DNA of 64,000 nucleotides. Source: Thuidium tamariscinum. Lineage: Eukaryota; Streptophyta; Bryopsida; Hypnales; Thuidiaceae. Within the stretch, counting starts at the first letter, position 1, and every line of letters starts with the position of its first letter. A program made the position numbers and the translations under genes. The DNA lies in assembly GCA_947034885.2 (NCBI GenBank), contig OX344757.2, positions 22,562,001 through 22,626,000 on the forward strand, in the 5' to 3' direction. This document shows positions 22,041 through 32,522 of the stretch, in pieces. The notes beneath the pieces are model-generated. The model did not search any database. It saw nothing but the letters and a program-made list of their open reading frames with translations, and was not told the origin of the DNA.

Positions 22041-23621
22041 ATGTCCAATCCACGTGAAGGCACTAGCATGAGGCGGAGGTCAATTTGGGATCTAGATGAT
22101 CCTAAGCATTTTGAAGTCCCTATAGCTATAGGCGTGACAACTGGGAGTGCAACCGAAACCAAGCCAAAGAAGCCTAGGACAGCTAATGAGAAGGACCCGA
22201 CGTACCCACCTCCAAGTTATACAAAGTTTGCATATGAGGTGTCCTTACAATGGTATGCAAGAAAAAGTGTGCAATTTCTGGAGGCAAGCTATTTCAGAGA
22301 TCCTTTGACAGGTGCTCTAAAATTGGTGGATGATTTGGAGGCTAGGATTTTGAGCAAGTGCTATGAATCTGATGATTTCAAAGACGTGGATTTGACATAC
22401 AATTCAAGCCTTCAACGTTGGCTTACCGACACTGTTCAGTCTATAATTTTTAATACCAAGAGATTGATGGCTGATCTTCGACCACAAGTGGCTGGGCAAC
22501 CACTAGATGATGAAGCAAAGGAGTTCTGTGAGAAGATGGAATGGTGGCAAACAACTGTGAAGAAATTATCAAAGTCAGGATCAAGGGGTTTCAAGTGGAA
22601 AAACGATGCTGTGAAGGCTGCATTTGCAAGAGATGGTGGACTATGTATTACTTGGATACCACCTTCAGCAAAGGTGGAGCCCCTTAGTGGATTCTGTCGT
22701 GAAGGTGGGCATGGCAAGGTGCGCAAAGTGCGTATTCTAGGGTTAGATACGTTCCCTGAATATATCACTTTGGCTGGGAAAATGCCAAAAACCAAGAACT
22801 TGCGCGATGCAAGGGTGGAACGATCCGTAGAAGCCTTGGTATGTCCCCTAAATCATGCTGGCATAATAAAGTTTTGTGCCATGAATTCAAAAACCATGGA
22901 GGCGTATACTCTATGGTGGAATGGAGGTCATTTGGGTGAATTGCTCGATTTGAACAACAAGGTGTCACCAACCGTGGAATGGCACAAGGTGAATCAGATT
23001 AGACAATTGCCTGAGGAGAAACAAAAAGAAGTCAGCCTTTTTCGAAGGCACAAGGCCAAATTAGCATGGGCTCTTGTGTACGTGACTCATCTTATGCATC
23101 AGTCATTGGTGTTGCACAACGACTTGTCTCCAAGGAATATATTGTTGCATTTTCCTGATTATTCCAACGAGATCATCAACATCGGGATTTGTGATTGGGG
23201 AATTGCAAGTCATATGGATGAGAAAGCCCCATCGCACTATGGATACCGTACCAATGAAGAGATGGAGAGACAACAACTAGGGCGTTGGTGGGTGGCCCCA
23301 GAGTTGTTCTACACATTTGGGCCACAAAATTCCGATACAAGCCTATCCATTATGCAAGCAACGCATCGATATACCGTGCAATCGGATTCATATTCTATTG
23401 GAAAATTGGCAGAAAGCATGAAGATTGAGTGGACTGGCGACTTTGATGAAGACATCTTCAAAAATCGAGATGCATGTAGGTACTTTGCCTTGAAGTTGGA
23501 TCAATTGACTAGAAAAGATCCAAAGGACAGACCAATGTGTACGGAGGTGGTAAGTTTGCTCATGGGGCCTCCATGGTGCATGAAACCCCCCGAATTAGTT
23601 TTCCGTGACTCACCTCTGTAG
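22041..23621 (+). CDS. K1: protein kinase-like protein with DWG in place of DFG
   Basis: Intronless, 526 codons, start at ACCATGTCC. The N-terminal 210 residues are a family-specific helical region shared with K2 (LQRWLTDTVQSIIFN, WWQTTVKKL). A kinase fold follows: GGHGKVRKV (Gly loop, about 222), AGK (possible VAIK lysine, about 245), SVEALVCPLNHAGIIKF (helix C), HNDLSPRNILL (catalytic loop with Asp and Asn, about 360), CDWGIAS (DFG replaced by DWG, about 384), RWWVAPELF (APE, about 418), SDSYSIGKLAE and a DPKDRP end. The key residues are present, so activity is plausible, but the HRD arginine and DFG phenylalanine are changed. No membrane segment or signal peptide. Its promoter array is shared with genes of other function. 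Confidence 0.85.
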   Translation: MSNPREGTSMRRRSIWDLDDPKHFEVPIAIGVTTGSATETKPKKPRTANEKDPTYPPPSYTKFAYEVSLQWYARKSVQFLEASYFRDPLTGALKLVDDLEARILSKCYESDDFKDVDLTYNSSLQRWLTDTVQSIIFNTKRLMADLRPQVAGQPLDDEAKEFCEKMEWWQTTVKKLSKSGSRGFKWKNDAVKAAFARDGGLCITWIPPSAKVEPLSGFCREGGHGKVRKVRILGLDTFPEYITLAGKMPKTKNLRDARVERSVEALVCPLNHAGIIKFCAMNSKTMEAYTLWWNGGHLGELLDLNNKVSPTVEWHKVNQIRQLPEEKQKEVSLFRRHKAKLAWALVYVTHLMHQSLVLHNDLSPRNILLHFPDYSNEIINIGICDWGIASHMDEKAPSHYGYRTNEEMERQQLGRWWVAPELFYTFGPQNSDTSLSIMQATHRYTVQSDSYSIGKLAESMKIEWTGDFDEDIFKNRDACRYFALKLDQLTRKDPKDRPMCTEVVSLLMGPPWCMKPPELVFRDSPL

Positions 23622-26600
23622 TAGTGAGTGTATGAGGGAGTATGATTTAGTAGAAAGTATTTTAGTACAAGGAAGCTGATGGCCACGTTGTGTGCCTTTC
23701 ATTTTGTAATAGGATTTATGTATATATAAAAATATTTTATATTATGAACAATGTGTTCACACTACTAAAATACTAAATCAAACATATTGAAAGTTGAATG
23801 AAAAAATATTTGATTACTTGGATGAATTTCCAAATGTTTGAAATTCATATGTAATTTGAGTTATTGAGTATTAGACATGCGGGCTATCAAATTATTTTAT
23901 GGTAAGAATTAACCAAGTAAAATTTATAGTTTAAGATAGTAAATGATGTAGCATTGATTGCATTTGTCATTTACGATTTGATACAAAAATTTGAAAATCA
24001 AATCATCGAAGTCAAATCTTTCACTGAAATAATGAATATACTTTTGTGTCCACTGAATTATTCAAACAATTGATTTTCTGTGCCACATTTTCATAGACAA
24101 TATCAATTTTGATTTCTTTTAAGAGACTTCTAAACAAAATATTTACCTCACACAACTATTTCACTTTCTAATATTCACTGAATTATGGAAGAAATCCTCT
24201 TCTACCAATGTACTAGTAGGTCGTGGAAGTCTCTTATAAATCTTTAATCAATAAATTACTAAATGCCTAAGGCACCTAACTTTGGTGTTTGCATAATTTT
24301 GAAGTTAAATTAAAACTAACAAAGTTGTTATTTTTAGTGGTTCTTATTTTTCGGAAAGTCCTCTAAGAAGTCTTATTTTAATGTCAACATTCCAATTTAG
24401 AAAATGATTGATAGTGATTTTTCTATTCAAGATTTTGCAATGTTAATCAACTATCCATTACATTCTTCACTTTACGTAGTGTTGAGAGTTTTTGAAAATG
24501 AGCCTCAAATACGCTTATATGCTCAATTTAGGAGAAAAATGCACGTTCAAAATTCATTTAAACAAATTGTAGATTAGATTTTGAAAAGGCATAAATTGAT
24601 TGGAATCGTGCATGTTAAGCCCTTTAACCTCATATTTCTTTGGTCACCAACTTTCAAATTTTACTTGTGAAAAGAGAATACAAAGACTTCACATCACTTT
24701 TTATTTATGTCTATTGTTGAAAAATGTACTTGAATTACAAACTTCAATTGTATAGGAATTTATAGACTTCAATAAGGCTACTAATTTTAAATTAGAAGTA
24801 TATTTGAGTCATTTTCATCTAATATTATTTCATCCTTGGTAGATGACTTTTTTTAATTTTTGCTTTAAACAAATGTTAGAATGGTATACATGCATAGACC
24901 CTTATAACCCTTTAGGGAACAACTTTTATTTTATTTTTTGGATGCTGCATCTCCAATTGTGGTGTGATGTTTTCAAATTTTGTTGAATTAAAATAAGAAT
25001 AGGGTCATAGGGAGATTCATAGAAAGATTGTTAATATTAAAATGAATTTTTTCCAAATTACCAGTCCATTGATTCCAACAAACAAGAGCGGCTCTAAAGT
25101 TTGTTGCAAAGAAGTGTAAGTGATGAACAACAAATACATGCAATGATTTAATATTTGTAAGACTATTCAATCTCAAGGGCTACAGTGAGTGGAAGAAGTA
25201 GCTATATATGTATGAACAAATGTAGGATGCCAAATAATCATTTTGATAAAAATTACAATTTGATTTTAAAATTTTATATACTACAATATATAGAAAATGA
25301 TATAGGGTGTTTTTAAATATTGTAGGGTACAAATTAAAGGTGTGCATTAGAAAAAAATTGAGTTGGGTCTTGGGGTATCTCCTTTAATATTCCATTATTG
25401 AACCAATACTCTTAATTAGTGTTGTTATTTTGTGAGTTGGTCTGGTGGTCGCATCATCAATTAGTCTCGTCGTTAATTACCACGTCACTAATTTGTAGAT
25501 ATTAGATAGGTTGTACTAGGAATGTAATACTAGTCTACCAATCCCATTCCATCTTTCCTTACACTGAATGTGTTAATAGTCTCAAAAGTTTCATGTCATG
25601 TTTGCAATTAGTGTATTTAGAAGAGGAATGTGTATTTAGAAGAGGAATTTCTTAAATAAATTTTTTCTATATATACTTAAATTATCTGATTCGGTGTATG
25701 TTTAAGGAGAATCTAATTAGGTGCATGTTTGAAAAGGATCTTATATTTTGTAAAAATTGGAATTGGCAAAACAAGATATTATGAGAGGATCAATTTCATA
25801 CAAGCTAATGAGCACAAGTGCGATACTAATTAAATCAATTGCACTTCATCACAATAGATTATTTTCATCTGGCTTAGTAGTTTGAATATGTTCGAATCAT
25901 TAATTTTTTAAATGGATTAGTTGATATCATGTAATACCACATTTTATTTGGCAATATTCAAACCGAATTCAAAACATTAACTTATATAGATTTGATACAA
26001 GGAAGTCCTTAGACCTGGGAAAACATGATGAAAAAAAGAAAAGTTCATTTGCTAATTTGAAACACCTCCATCATGAAACATTTATATCTTTCAATCCATA
26101 AGAAATATCGTGTATTATGTTTTTCCTATTTGATCTAAGACATGTCTACTTTTTATTCGTTGGATGACTTATAGAAAAGCATAAGAGGCTTTTTGAGATC
26201 TATATAAGGCCCTTAGAGATAGACATGCACACCTATTTAATGAAGACAAAAACTAGTAGTTGAAATATTGTGTGAAGTAAAAGTAGAGACTACAAAAATA
26301 AGGTACTATTACCAAATATTAAATTTGGATAGTATAACATTATATTGATGGTTGTAAAAGAAAATCCACTAGTGGAGTCAATGTACAATACTATATTATT
26401 ATCTTAATGGTTGTACAAAATAGTGTTCCTGATTGGATAGTTTGGTGTCATCTTCATGTCCTAAACCCAAATTTTAAATGACAAAGCTTCATCATGGTCT
26501 CCGTGATCCACCCAATGAAAGCTATTGTCACATGGAAGTACACATTGGAAAAAAATCTTTTCCAATGAGCACGTATAGGGAAGTAGTCATCCTCAAGGAG

Positions 26601-27486
26601 AATATTTAAATACAAAAGCATCCTTCCAAACACCTCTTAGCGGCCCTCTTTAGAACTCAAAAATCCTCTAAGGCTCTAATGAATGGATTAAGGTTACCAA
26701 AGGATTGGTCTATTGTTCAATTATAAATATTTCCCTAAAACTATTAAAGAAGTACTCCGGACATTTACATGGTAATCCCTAAATGCCTAAGCCTTTTCAA
26801 TTTTTATTTATTTTTTCATATTTTTCAAGTGTATTTTGAATATGAAAAAAATATATGAGCTTGTAGTCATCCCTAGTGAAGCAAATTGATTTTCTTCCCA
26901 AATTATACCACATGGATGTTTAAAGAACTTGTTTATTAGTAAGTACACAAATTTTGAGTACAAAATTGCATAGGAGTTGTGAGATTATAACAAGTGAGTA
27001 GTACATCTTTTATACTTTGTATATTGCTCTTTACCACAAAGTTTCTCAAATTTGCATATGAATTGTGTTGGGGGTTGGAGGGGACATAATTAACTACAAA
27101 GAGTGTTAGCACACTAAAATGCATTTAAAAAAAAATTAGTTTCACATGAAAAGCTATTGAATTCATTAGACAATCCACCTTGCAATTGTTGAAATGCAAT
27201 TATTTTTTTAAAGTAGAATTTGGAAATAACTCCAAGTCAATAGTTGTATGATTAAATTTTCAATGTTGAATCATGGAAACACTTTCTTCTTTCCATTCTA
27301 ACCATTCTCAAAGCAAATGGATATGTACTATTTCTTAGATCTCAAATAAAGTGAAATTGTATAAATCTAGGAAATGAAGTAAAATTGGCAAGCTTTACAC
27401 TTCACTTATGACACATGTATGCCTTTGAAGACCTCTCAATAATCAAATATATACTTTTTACAGTGAAAAATGAAAGTTCTCTATCG
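23622..27486. other. AT-rich intergenic region without genes
   Basis: No supported coding sequence over about 3.9 kb. About 24255-24912 resembles the second TTAA family (CTAAATGCCTAAGGCACC at the left, AACCCTTTAGGGAAC at the right). Around 26774 there is another AATCCCTAAATGCCTAAGC terminus-like string. 26040-26220 is repeated at about 30740-30900 (ACATGATGAAAAGAAGAG, ATCGTGTATTATGTTTTTCC). Confidence 0.6.
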
Positions 27487-27607
27487 TTAACCCTTAAAAG
27501 TGACTAATTTTTTTTTTTTTATGTTCAAGGAATGTAACTGCCTATTCAGATATGGGCCTTTAATTTCAGATCGACCATATATGGTCGGTTGGGTAGGTAG
27601 GGGTTAA
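27487..27607. mobile_element. Short TTAA-flanked MITE
   Basis: TTAACCCTTAAAAG at the left and GTAGGGGTTAA at the right, 121 bases in all, with an internal palindrome ACCATATATGGT. It shares the TTAACCC termini of the larger elements but no interior. Confidence 0.45.
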
Positions 27608-27621
27608 TACCTTCAATAATC

Positions 27622-28380
27622 TTGGTTGGATCCAGCCAGTTGCTTCCATAATTTTAGGTGGCCAAGGGGGGGAGGGGGGAATTTCAAATTAATTCCTTTC
27701 CTTACCAGTAGGCGCGGTCGCTGTTCTTTTGGAGGCTTTTTAATTGTCGGACCCGCGGTCGCCCACCCGATGTCGCACCCAAGGGCGGTCGCTGTGTCCC
27801 AGGATCCCCGCCAGGACACGAGGTCGCCTCGATGCGAAGTCGCACCCACCCGCGGTCGTTGTGTTCCGTGACAGTGGAGTTTTGAACTTCCCGCAAGGAC
27901 CCGAGGTCGCCCCTACGCGCGGTCGCACCCACCCGATGTCGCACCCACCCGCGGTCGCTGTGTTCCATGATAGTGGAGTGTTGAACTTCCCGCAAGGACC
28001 CGAGGTCGCCCCACGCGAGGTCGCACCAACCCGCGGTCGCAGTGCCAAGATCGGGGCTTCTGAACTTCCCCGCACGACCCGCAGTCGCCACCACGTGCAG
28101 TCGCCCACCCGCTGTCGCCCCACCCGCGGTCGCAGTGCCAAGATCGGGGCTTCTGAACTTCCCCGCACGACCCGCAGTCGCCACCACGCGCAGTCGCCCA
28201 CCCGCGGTCGCTGTGTGCCAGGATTCGAAGGACTTGAACATGGCGCCAGGACCCGAGGTCGCCTCACGCGCTGTCGCGCCAACCCGCTGTCGCCCACTCG
28301 CGGGCGCGCGTTCGCAGTGCCAGATCGGGGGTTCAGAAATTCCGCCAAGACCCGCGGTCGCTCGAGGCACGGTCGTGCCT
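27622..28380 (+). repeat. Orphan GC-rich GCGGTCGCC array
   Basis: About 750 bases of GCGGTCGC, GAGGTCGCC and GCAGTCGCC repeats on the plus strand. A longer unit containing TGAACTTCCCGCAAGGACCC or TGAACTTCCCCGCACGACCC recurs at about 27875, 27980, 28060 and 28155. The left edge (TGGATCCAGCCAGTTGC, then TTTTAGGTGGCCAA) matches the left edge of the gene C array (TGGATTCAGCCAGCTGC, TTTTAGGTGGCCAA at about 31952), so the two are duplicates of one promoter segment. No member of the A-D or K families follows. Confidence 0.85.
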
Positions 28381-28413
28381 TTATTTTTTCTATTTTTTTT
28401 TCTTTTTGAACAA

Positions 28414-28602
28414 ATGGAGAAAATTCAATTGGCACAGGAACCAGTACATTCAGACCAGGGGCATCAAGCCTTTTGCAGAATTAGGCAGGATTACTCGCCT
28501 ACCTCAAATGGGTTGTGTTCCTATTTGGAGGTGCTAGAATATGATTTGACTTTTCATTATTTGAAGAGTATTGATCTTATTCAAACAAAAAGGGGAAATT
28601 AA
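28414..28602 (+). CDS. Hypothetical 62-codon ORF after the orphan array
   Basis: The ATG at 28414 lies about 35 bases after the array; the frame runs to TAA at 28602. The sequence has no recognised motif. By position it could be the remnant of a gene once driven by this array, but the ORF may be chance. Confidence 0.2.
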   Translation: MEKIQLAQEPVHSDQGHQAFCRIRQDYSPTSNGLCSYLEVLEYDLTFHYLKSIDLIQTKRGN

Positions 28603-28753
28603 TATTTAAAATCCTAAGGCCTGAAATTAAAACATTTAACCCTTTTTGAATTATTTGCCATGAATCATTTTTTTCCCAACTCCGTACAATTAAGACATAA
28701 CTTATAAGAGACCATGTCTTCAACTAGTGATAAACAAATGAATACAAAAGTGT

Positions 28754-29397
28754 TTAACCCCTGAATGCCTAAGGCTTACTTTGAATTTCTTAGAATTTGC
28801 TCTAAATTGGAACAAGATGCAACATTCTTGATAAGTTGAATAAATTTTCTTTTAATTGAAACTTTAGAAATTTGAAGTAGACATGTTAAAGATCACCTAG
28901 AAAAAGAAAACACAAGTATATCACTTCTGGATTGAAAGATTGTAATGTTTGATCATGAGGGTGTAGAAAGTATGAAAATCTTTGAGTTCTCTTTTTGCAT
29001 GTCAAATCTAAAAAGGTGGTCACCAAAACAAGACTAGGTGTTAGGGCCTAAGAAGCATAGCTACAATCAATTTATGGCTTCTCAAAATGTAGTCTAAAAT
29101 TTTTTGAAATGAATTTTTTGTGTGATTTGTTCTCTAAGATCTAGTGTATTTGAGGCTCATTTCCAAGAGTCTTTAACACTATGGATTGTCAAGATTGCAA
29201 TGGGTACCCTTGCATTAAAATTTGAATAGAAAAATCATAATCATAATTCAAAATTGGATTATTGATGGTAAATCTAGACTTTGAAAAAAGCCTTCCAAAA
29301 ATATAAACCACTAAAAATAAATTTTTGGTAAGGCTTTCATGAACTTCAAAGTTTCTTTGACACCACATTTGAGAGCCATGGGCATTTAGGGGGTTAA
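28754..29397. mobile_element. TTAA-flanked element, second family (CCCCTAAATGCC ends)
   Basis: Left end TTAACCCCTGAATGCCTAAGGC. The right end in reverse complement is TTAACCCCCTAAATGCCCATGGC. 644 bases, non-coding interior. Internal blocks (AATCATAATCATAATTC, CTTCCAAAAATATAAACCAC) recur in reverse complement at 16504-16760 and more weakly at 24260, 35900 and 38000. Confidence 0.8.
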
Positions 29398-30913
29398 AAA
29401 ACACACAATTCTTCATTTCTGCAGACATCAAAACACTTGTAGATTATTGTGTTGTTTTTATTTCATTTTTTTAATTTGGATTTTCATGAATACTCTTGCA
29501 AATCTTTTGTACTTAAGAAAATAAAGTATGTTTGAAATTGTGAACAAACTTTTGAATTCAAGAAATTACCATTCCAAAACGATGTGAATAAATAAGTAAA
29601 ATAAAAACCATAAATAATAATTACAATCTAAACATACTATATTGAACGTAAAGAAAATTCTTGTAAGAAGATAGTTACAATTATTCTATTTGTACTTTAC
29701 TTTACAGTGATTTTAAAGGTTCAAATTTAATTGAAAAATAAGTCATAATGTCATAGTGATAGTGTACCAATTATCTAACTATAGGGATATATTATGTAGA
29801 TAATCACTTTTGATTGAATTATGTGATTAAATTGTTATCCTATATTTCATTTTATAGTATATCATTATAATTTTCAAAATTTGAATGAACCCTTGATCCC
29901 TTTAGGAATTAAACCTCAAATCTTAAAAAAATTTACCTTGGCTAACCTCAAAGTTTACAATTTTCATTTACACATTTCTATACTATCTACTTTGAGATCT
30001 TATAGTTAGCTAGGTGACTAAATCGAATTTTAGACTTAAACTACACTTTGTTTCCAAAGATGACATTTAGTAAGATTTTAGTAAAGTATAGTTATGAAAT
30101 TATAGTGATTAATTGTACATTTGTACTCACTTTTTCTAGAATATATTAGTAATATTGATTTTACATTCCATCCAACTAAGCACAACATAAATGACCAACA
30201 TCGTTAGTGAAGGGGTCTCAAAGAATTGGTAAGGATATTTTTTCATGTTTCCCTCTACAACATCATGGCATGATTTTTATTTACATGAAGAGTAATTAGG
30301 GGAGGGAATGCGGCATGAATGTGTTTCTCATTCTTTTAACCCGTAGAATTCGGAGGCACATAAATTTGATTTTTCCTCAATTGCAATGCAAAATAGATTT
30401 GATTGAAATTCCTATTTTTACTAGTTCATATTAATGAGAAAATTACTAAAGGATGTCTAGTTTAAGCATCACAATACCGATCTGGAAATGATTGGTTATG
30501 TTTTTTGGGTTGAAGATTTACTGTAAAGATGTCTATTGCAATCTTGCCTTTTTTAAGTCCTTAAATAGGTATCACGAAGATGACTTGTAATTACATTAAA
30601 GGCTTAAGGAAAAATGAACTGAAAATTTCTTTTCTATAATTTGTACATAGAAGATTCAGAGAAGGCAAAAATTGATTAGAATTATGTATATGAAACCCTC
30701 TGCCTTTTTTTTCCCACTAACTACTTCTTAAGATTAGACCTAGGAAAACATGATGAAAAGAAGAGAAGTTCATTTGGCAATTTGAATGCTTCTATCATGA
30801 AACATTTAAATCTATCAATCTATAAGAGATATCGTGTATTATGTTTTTCCTAGTTGGTCTAAAACATGTCTATTTTTAATTTGTTGGATGACTTATAGAA
30901 AAGAATGGATAAT
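29398..30913. other. AT-rich intergenic region without genes
   Basis: No supported ORF. Its right part (about 30735-30905) repeats sequence found at 26010-26180. Confidence 0.55.
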
Positions 30914-31848
30914 TTAACCCCTAAAGGACCATTGTCCCCTCGGAGGACAATTTGGAGTTTGGGCAGGTTCCGTAGACCTCAATTTTTAATGAATCTTGTT
31001 GAAACTTTCTCAAAAGATAGGAAAATTGAGTACCTTCATGGGAATGTAATTTTTATTTCAATTGGTGACCGGGAGCAAAAGTTATACCACAAAAAGCCCA
31101 AATTTTCATTCGGTGGGCAGAAATTTCTTTTTGCAAAAACTCAAAATTCCATTTAAATTTTTTTTTCTTCTAAAATAACATATTTTTGCCTACATGTGAA
31201 GCTTTGATTCACTCTATTTGGACTTATAATGAGAAAGTTATGGACAATCTTGTTTTTCGGGCAATCTAAACAATTTCTTGAATGAAAAAATAACTTATAG
31301 GATTCATTTTAGAATGCAATTTTTACAATTTAAAAAAATAAAAATTTGGACAAGGTTATGTTTACTTTCTAGAACAATCTCACCATTGGGATTATTGTAT
31401 TTCAATCCCATCTTAGAGTTATTAACCATTTAGTTTTTCTTTCAATCTTGGACCTACATCTACTTAACAATTTTTTAAAGAATGAAAATGAAGTGTTTTT
31501 TGAGTGAATTTTTTTTCCTAGACTCTCAACTCAATTTCTTAACACAAAAAATTATAAATTCAAAGTCTATAGTGCAGTCTTTTGATACCAATTCCAGTCA
31601 AAGTCATCTGAAATTGCAAACCACAGTTCAAAAAAACTTGTATTTCCAACTTTGAATGCTCATATCTTCCAATCTGTACGGTCAAACTTCATGAAATTTT
31701 TACCACTTCATATCAATCAAGTTAAGTACAAGATCCTACGGTTAGATTCTTAAATATATATATTTTTTGTTTTCTTGGATGAATGCAATAGAAATGGCAG
31801 TTTTGAGAGGTTTTTGACAGAAAAAAGGCCTTGGCCCTTTGGGGTTAA
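30914..31848. mobile_element. TTAA-flanked (piggyBac-like) non-autonomous element
   Basis: Ends TTAACCCCTAAAGGACC and, in reverse complement, TTAACCCCAAAGGGCC. 935 bases. The sub-terminal GTCCCCTCGGAGGAC is shared with the right end of the element at 34432-35361, and AAAACCTCTCAAAACTGCC near the right end matches the left end of the element at 63245, so these are one family in both orientations. The 83-codon ORF at its left end is not conserved coding sequence. Confidence 0.85.
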
Positions 31849-31945
31849 GCTTATGAAAGGATTTGCTTATTGTTGAACAAAAACTATTTTTCTCAAACAA
31901 TTTAAGAAATGATTTGGGCATTTACATGTCAATATCTTCAAGAGT

Positions 31946-32350
31946 CTTTGGTGGATTCAGCCAGCTGCCTCCAAAGTTTTAGGTGGCCAAATAATTTTTG
32001 GGGGCAATTTCAAAGCCCTTTATTTTCTTACCAGGAGGCGCGGTCGCCCCACGCGCGGTCGCTGGAGGAGGGAAGTTTGAACTTCCCGCCTGACCCGCGG
32101 TCGCCTGACGCACGGTCGCTGGAGGAGGGAAGTTTGAACTTCCCGCCTGACCCGCGGTCGCCTGACGCGCGGTCGCTGGAGGGGGCAGTTTGAACTTCCC
32201 GCCCGACCCGCAGTCGCCAGACCCGCAGTCGCCTGACGCGCGGTCGCCCACGCGCAGTCGCCCCCTACCCGAGGTCGCCTCTCCCTGTACCCGCACTTGC
32301 CCCTGTGCGACTTCGGGTGCATAAGCAGTCGCCCCCACCCGCATTCGCCA
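31946..32350 (+). repeat. GC-rich GCGGTCGCC array upstream of gene C
   Basis: Sense-strand copies of GCGCGGTCGCC, CCCGCGGTCGCC, CCCGCAGTCGCC and CCCGAGGTCGCC. A unit of about 57 bases recurs three times and contains GGGAAGTTTGAACTTCCC, a perfect 18-base palindrome (32070-32087 and 32127-32144; imperfect at 32183-32200). The left edge is shared with the orphan array at 27622. Confidence 0.9.
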
Positions 32351-32401
32351 TTTTCGCTTTGTGCACTCTCTGTTACCCACCGCGAAGTGGCTGACTGCGT
32401 G
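32319..32401 (+). promoter_or_regulatory. Core promoter of gene C
   Basis: GCATAAGC (32319-32326, weak TATA position) and AGTCGCC are followed by CCCGCATTCGCCA, GTGCACTCTCTGTTACCCACC, five bases and GTGGCTGACTGCGTG (ending at 32401). It aligns with the K1 and gene B promoters, though the proteins are unrelated (K1) or only distantly related (B). Confidence 0.65.
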
Positions 32402-32522
32402 TTCAACAACTGGTTCAGTTTTCAGGGGTTAATTCCTCTCCACTTTGTGCTCTAAGGTAGTGTCTCGTGCAACCCATCATACATTGAGGTATTTTTAAAT
32501 ACCCATTGAAGATTACAATTCA

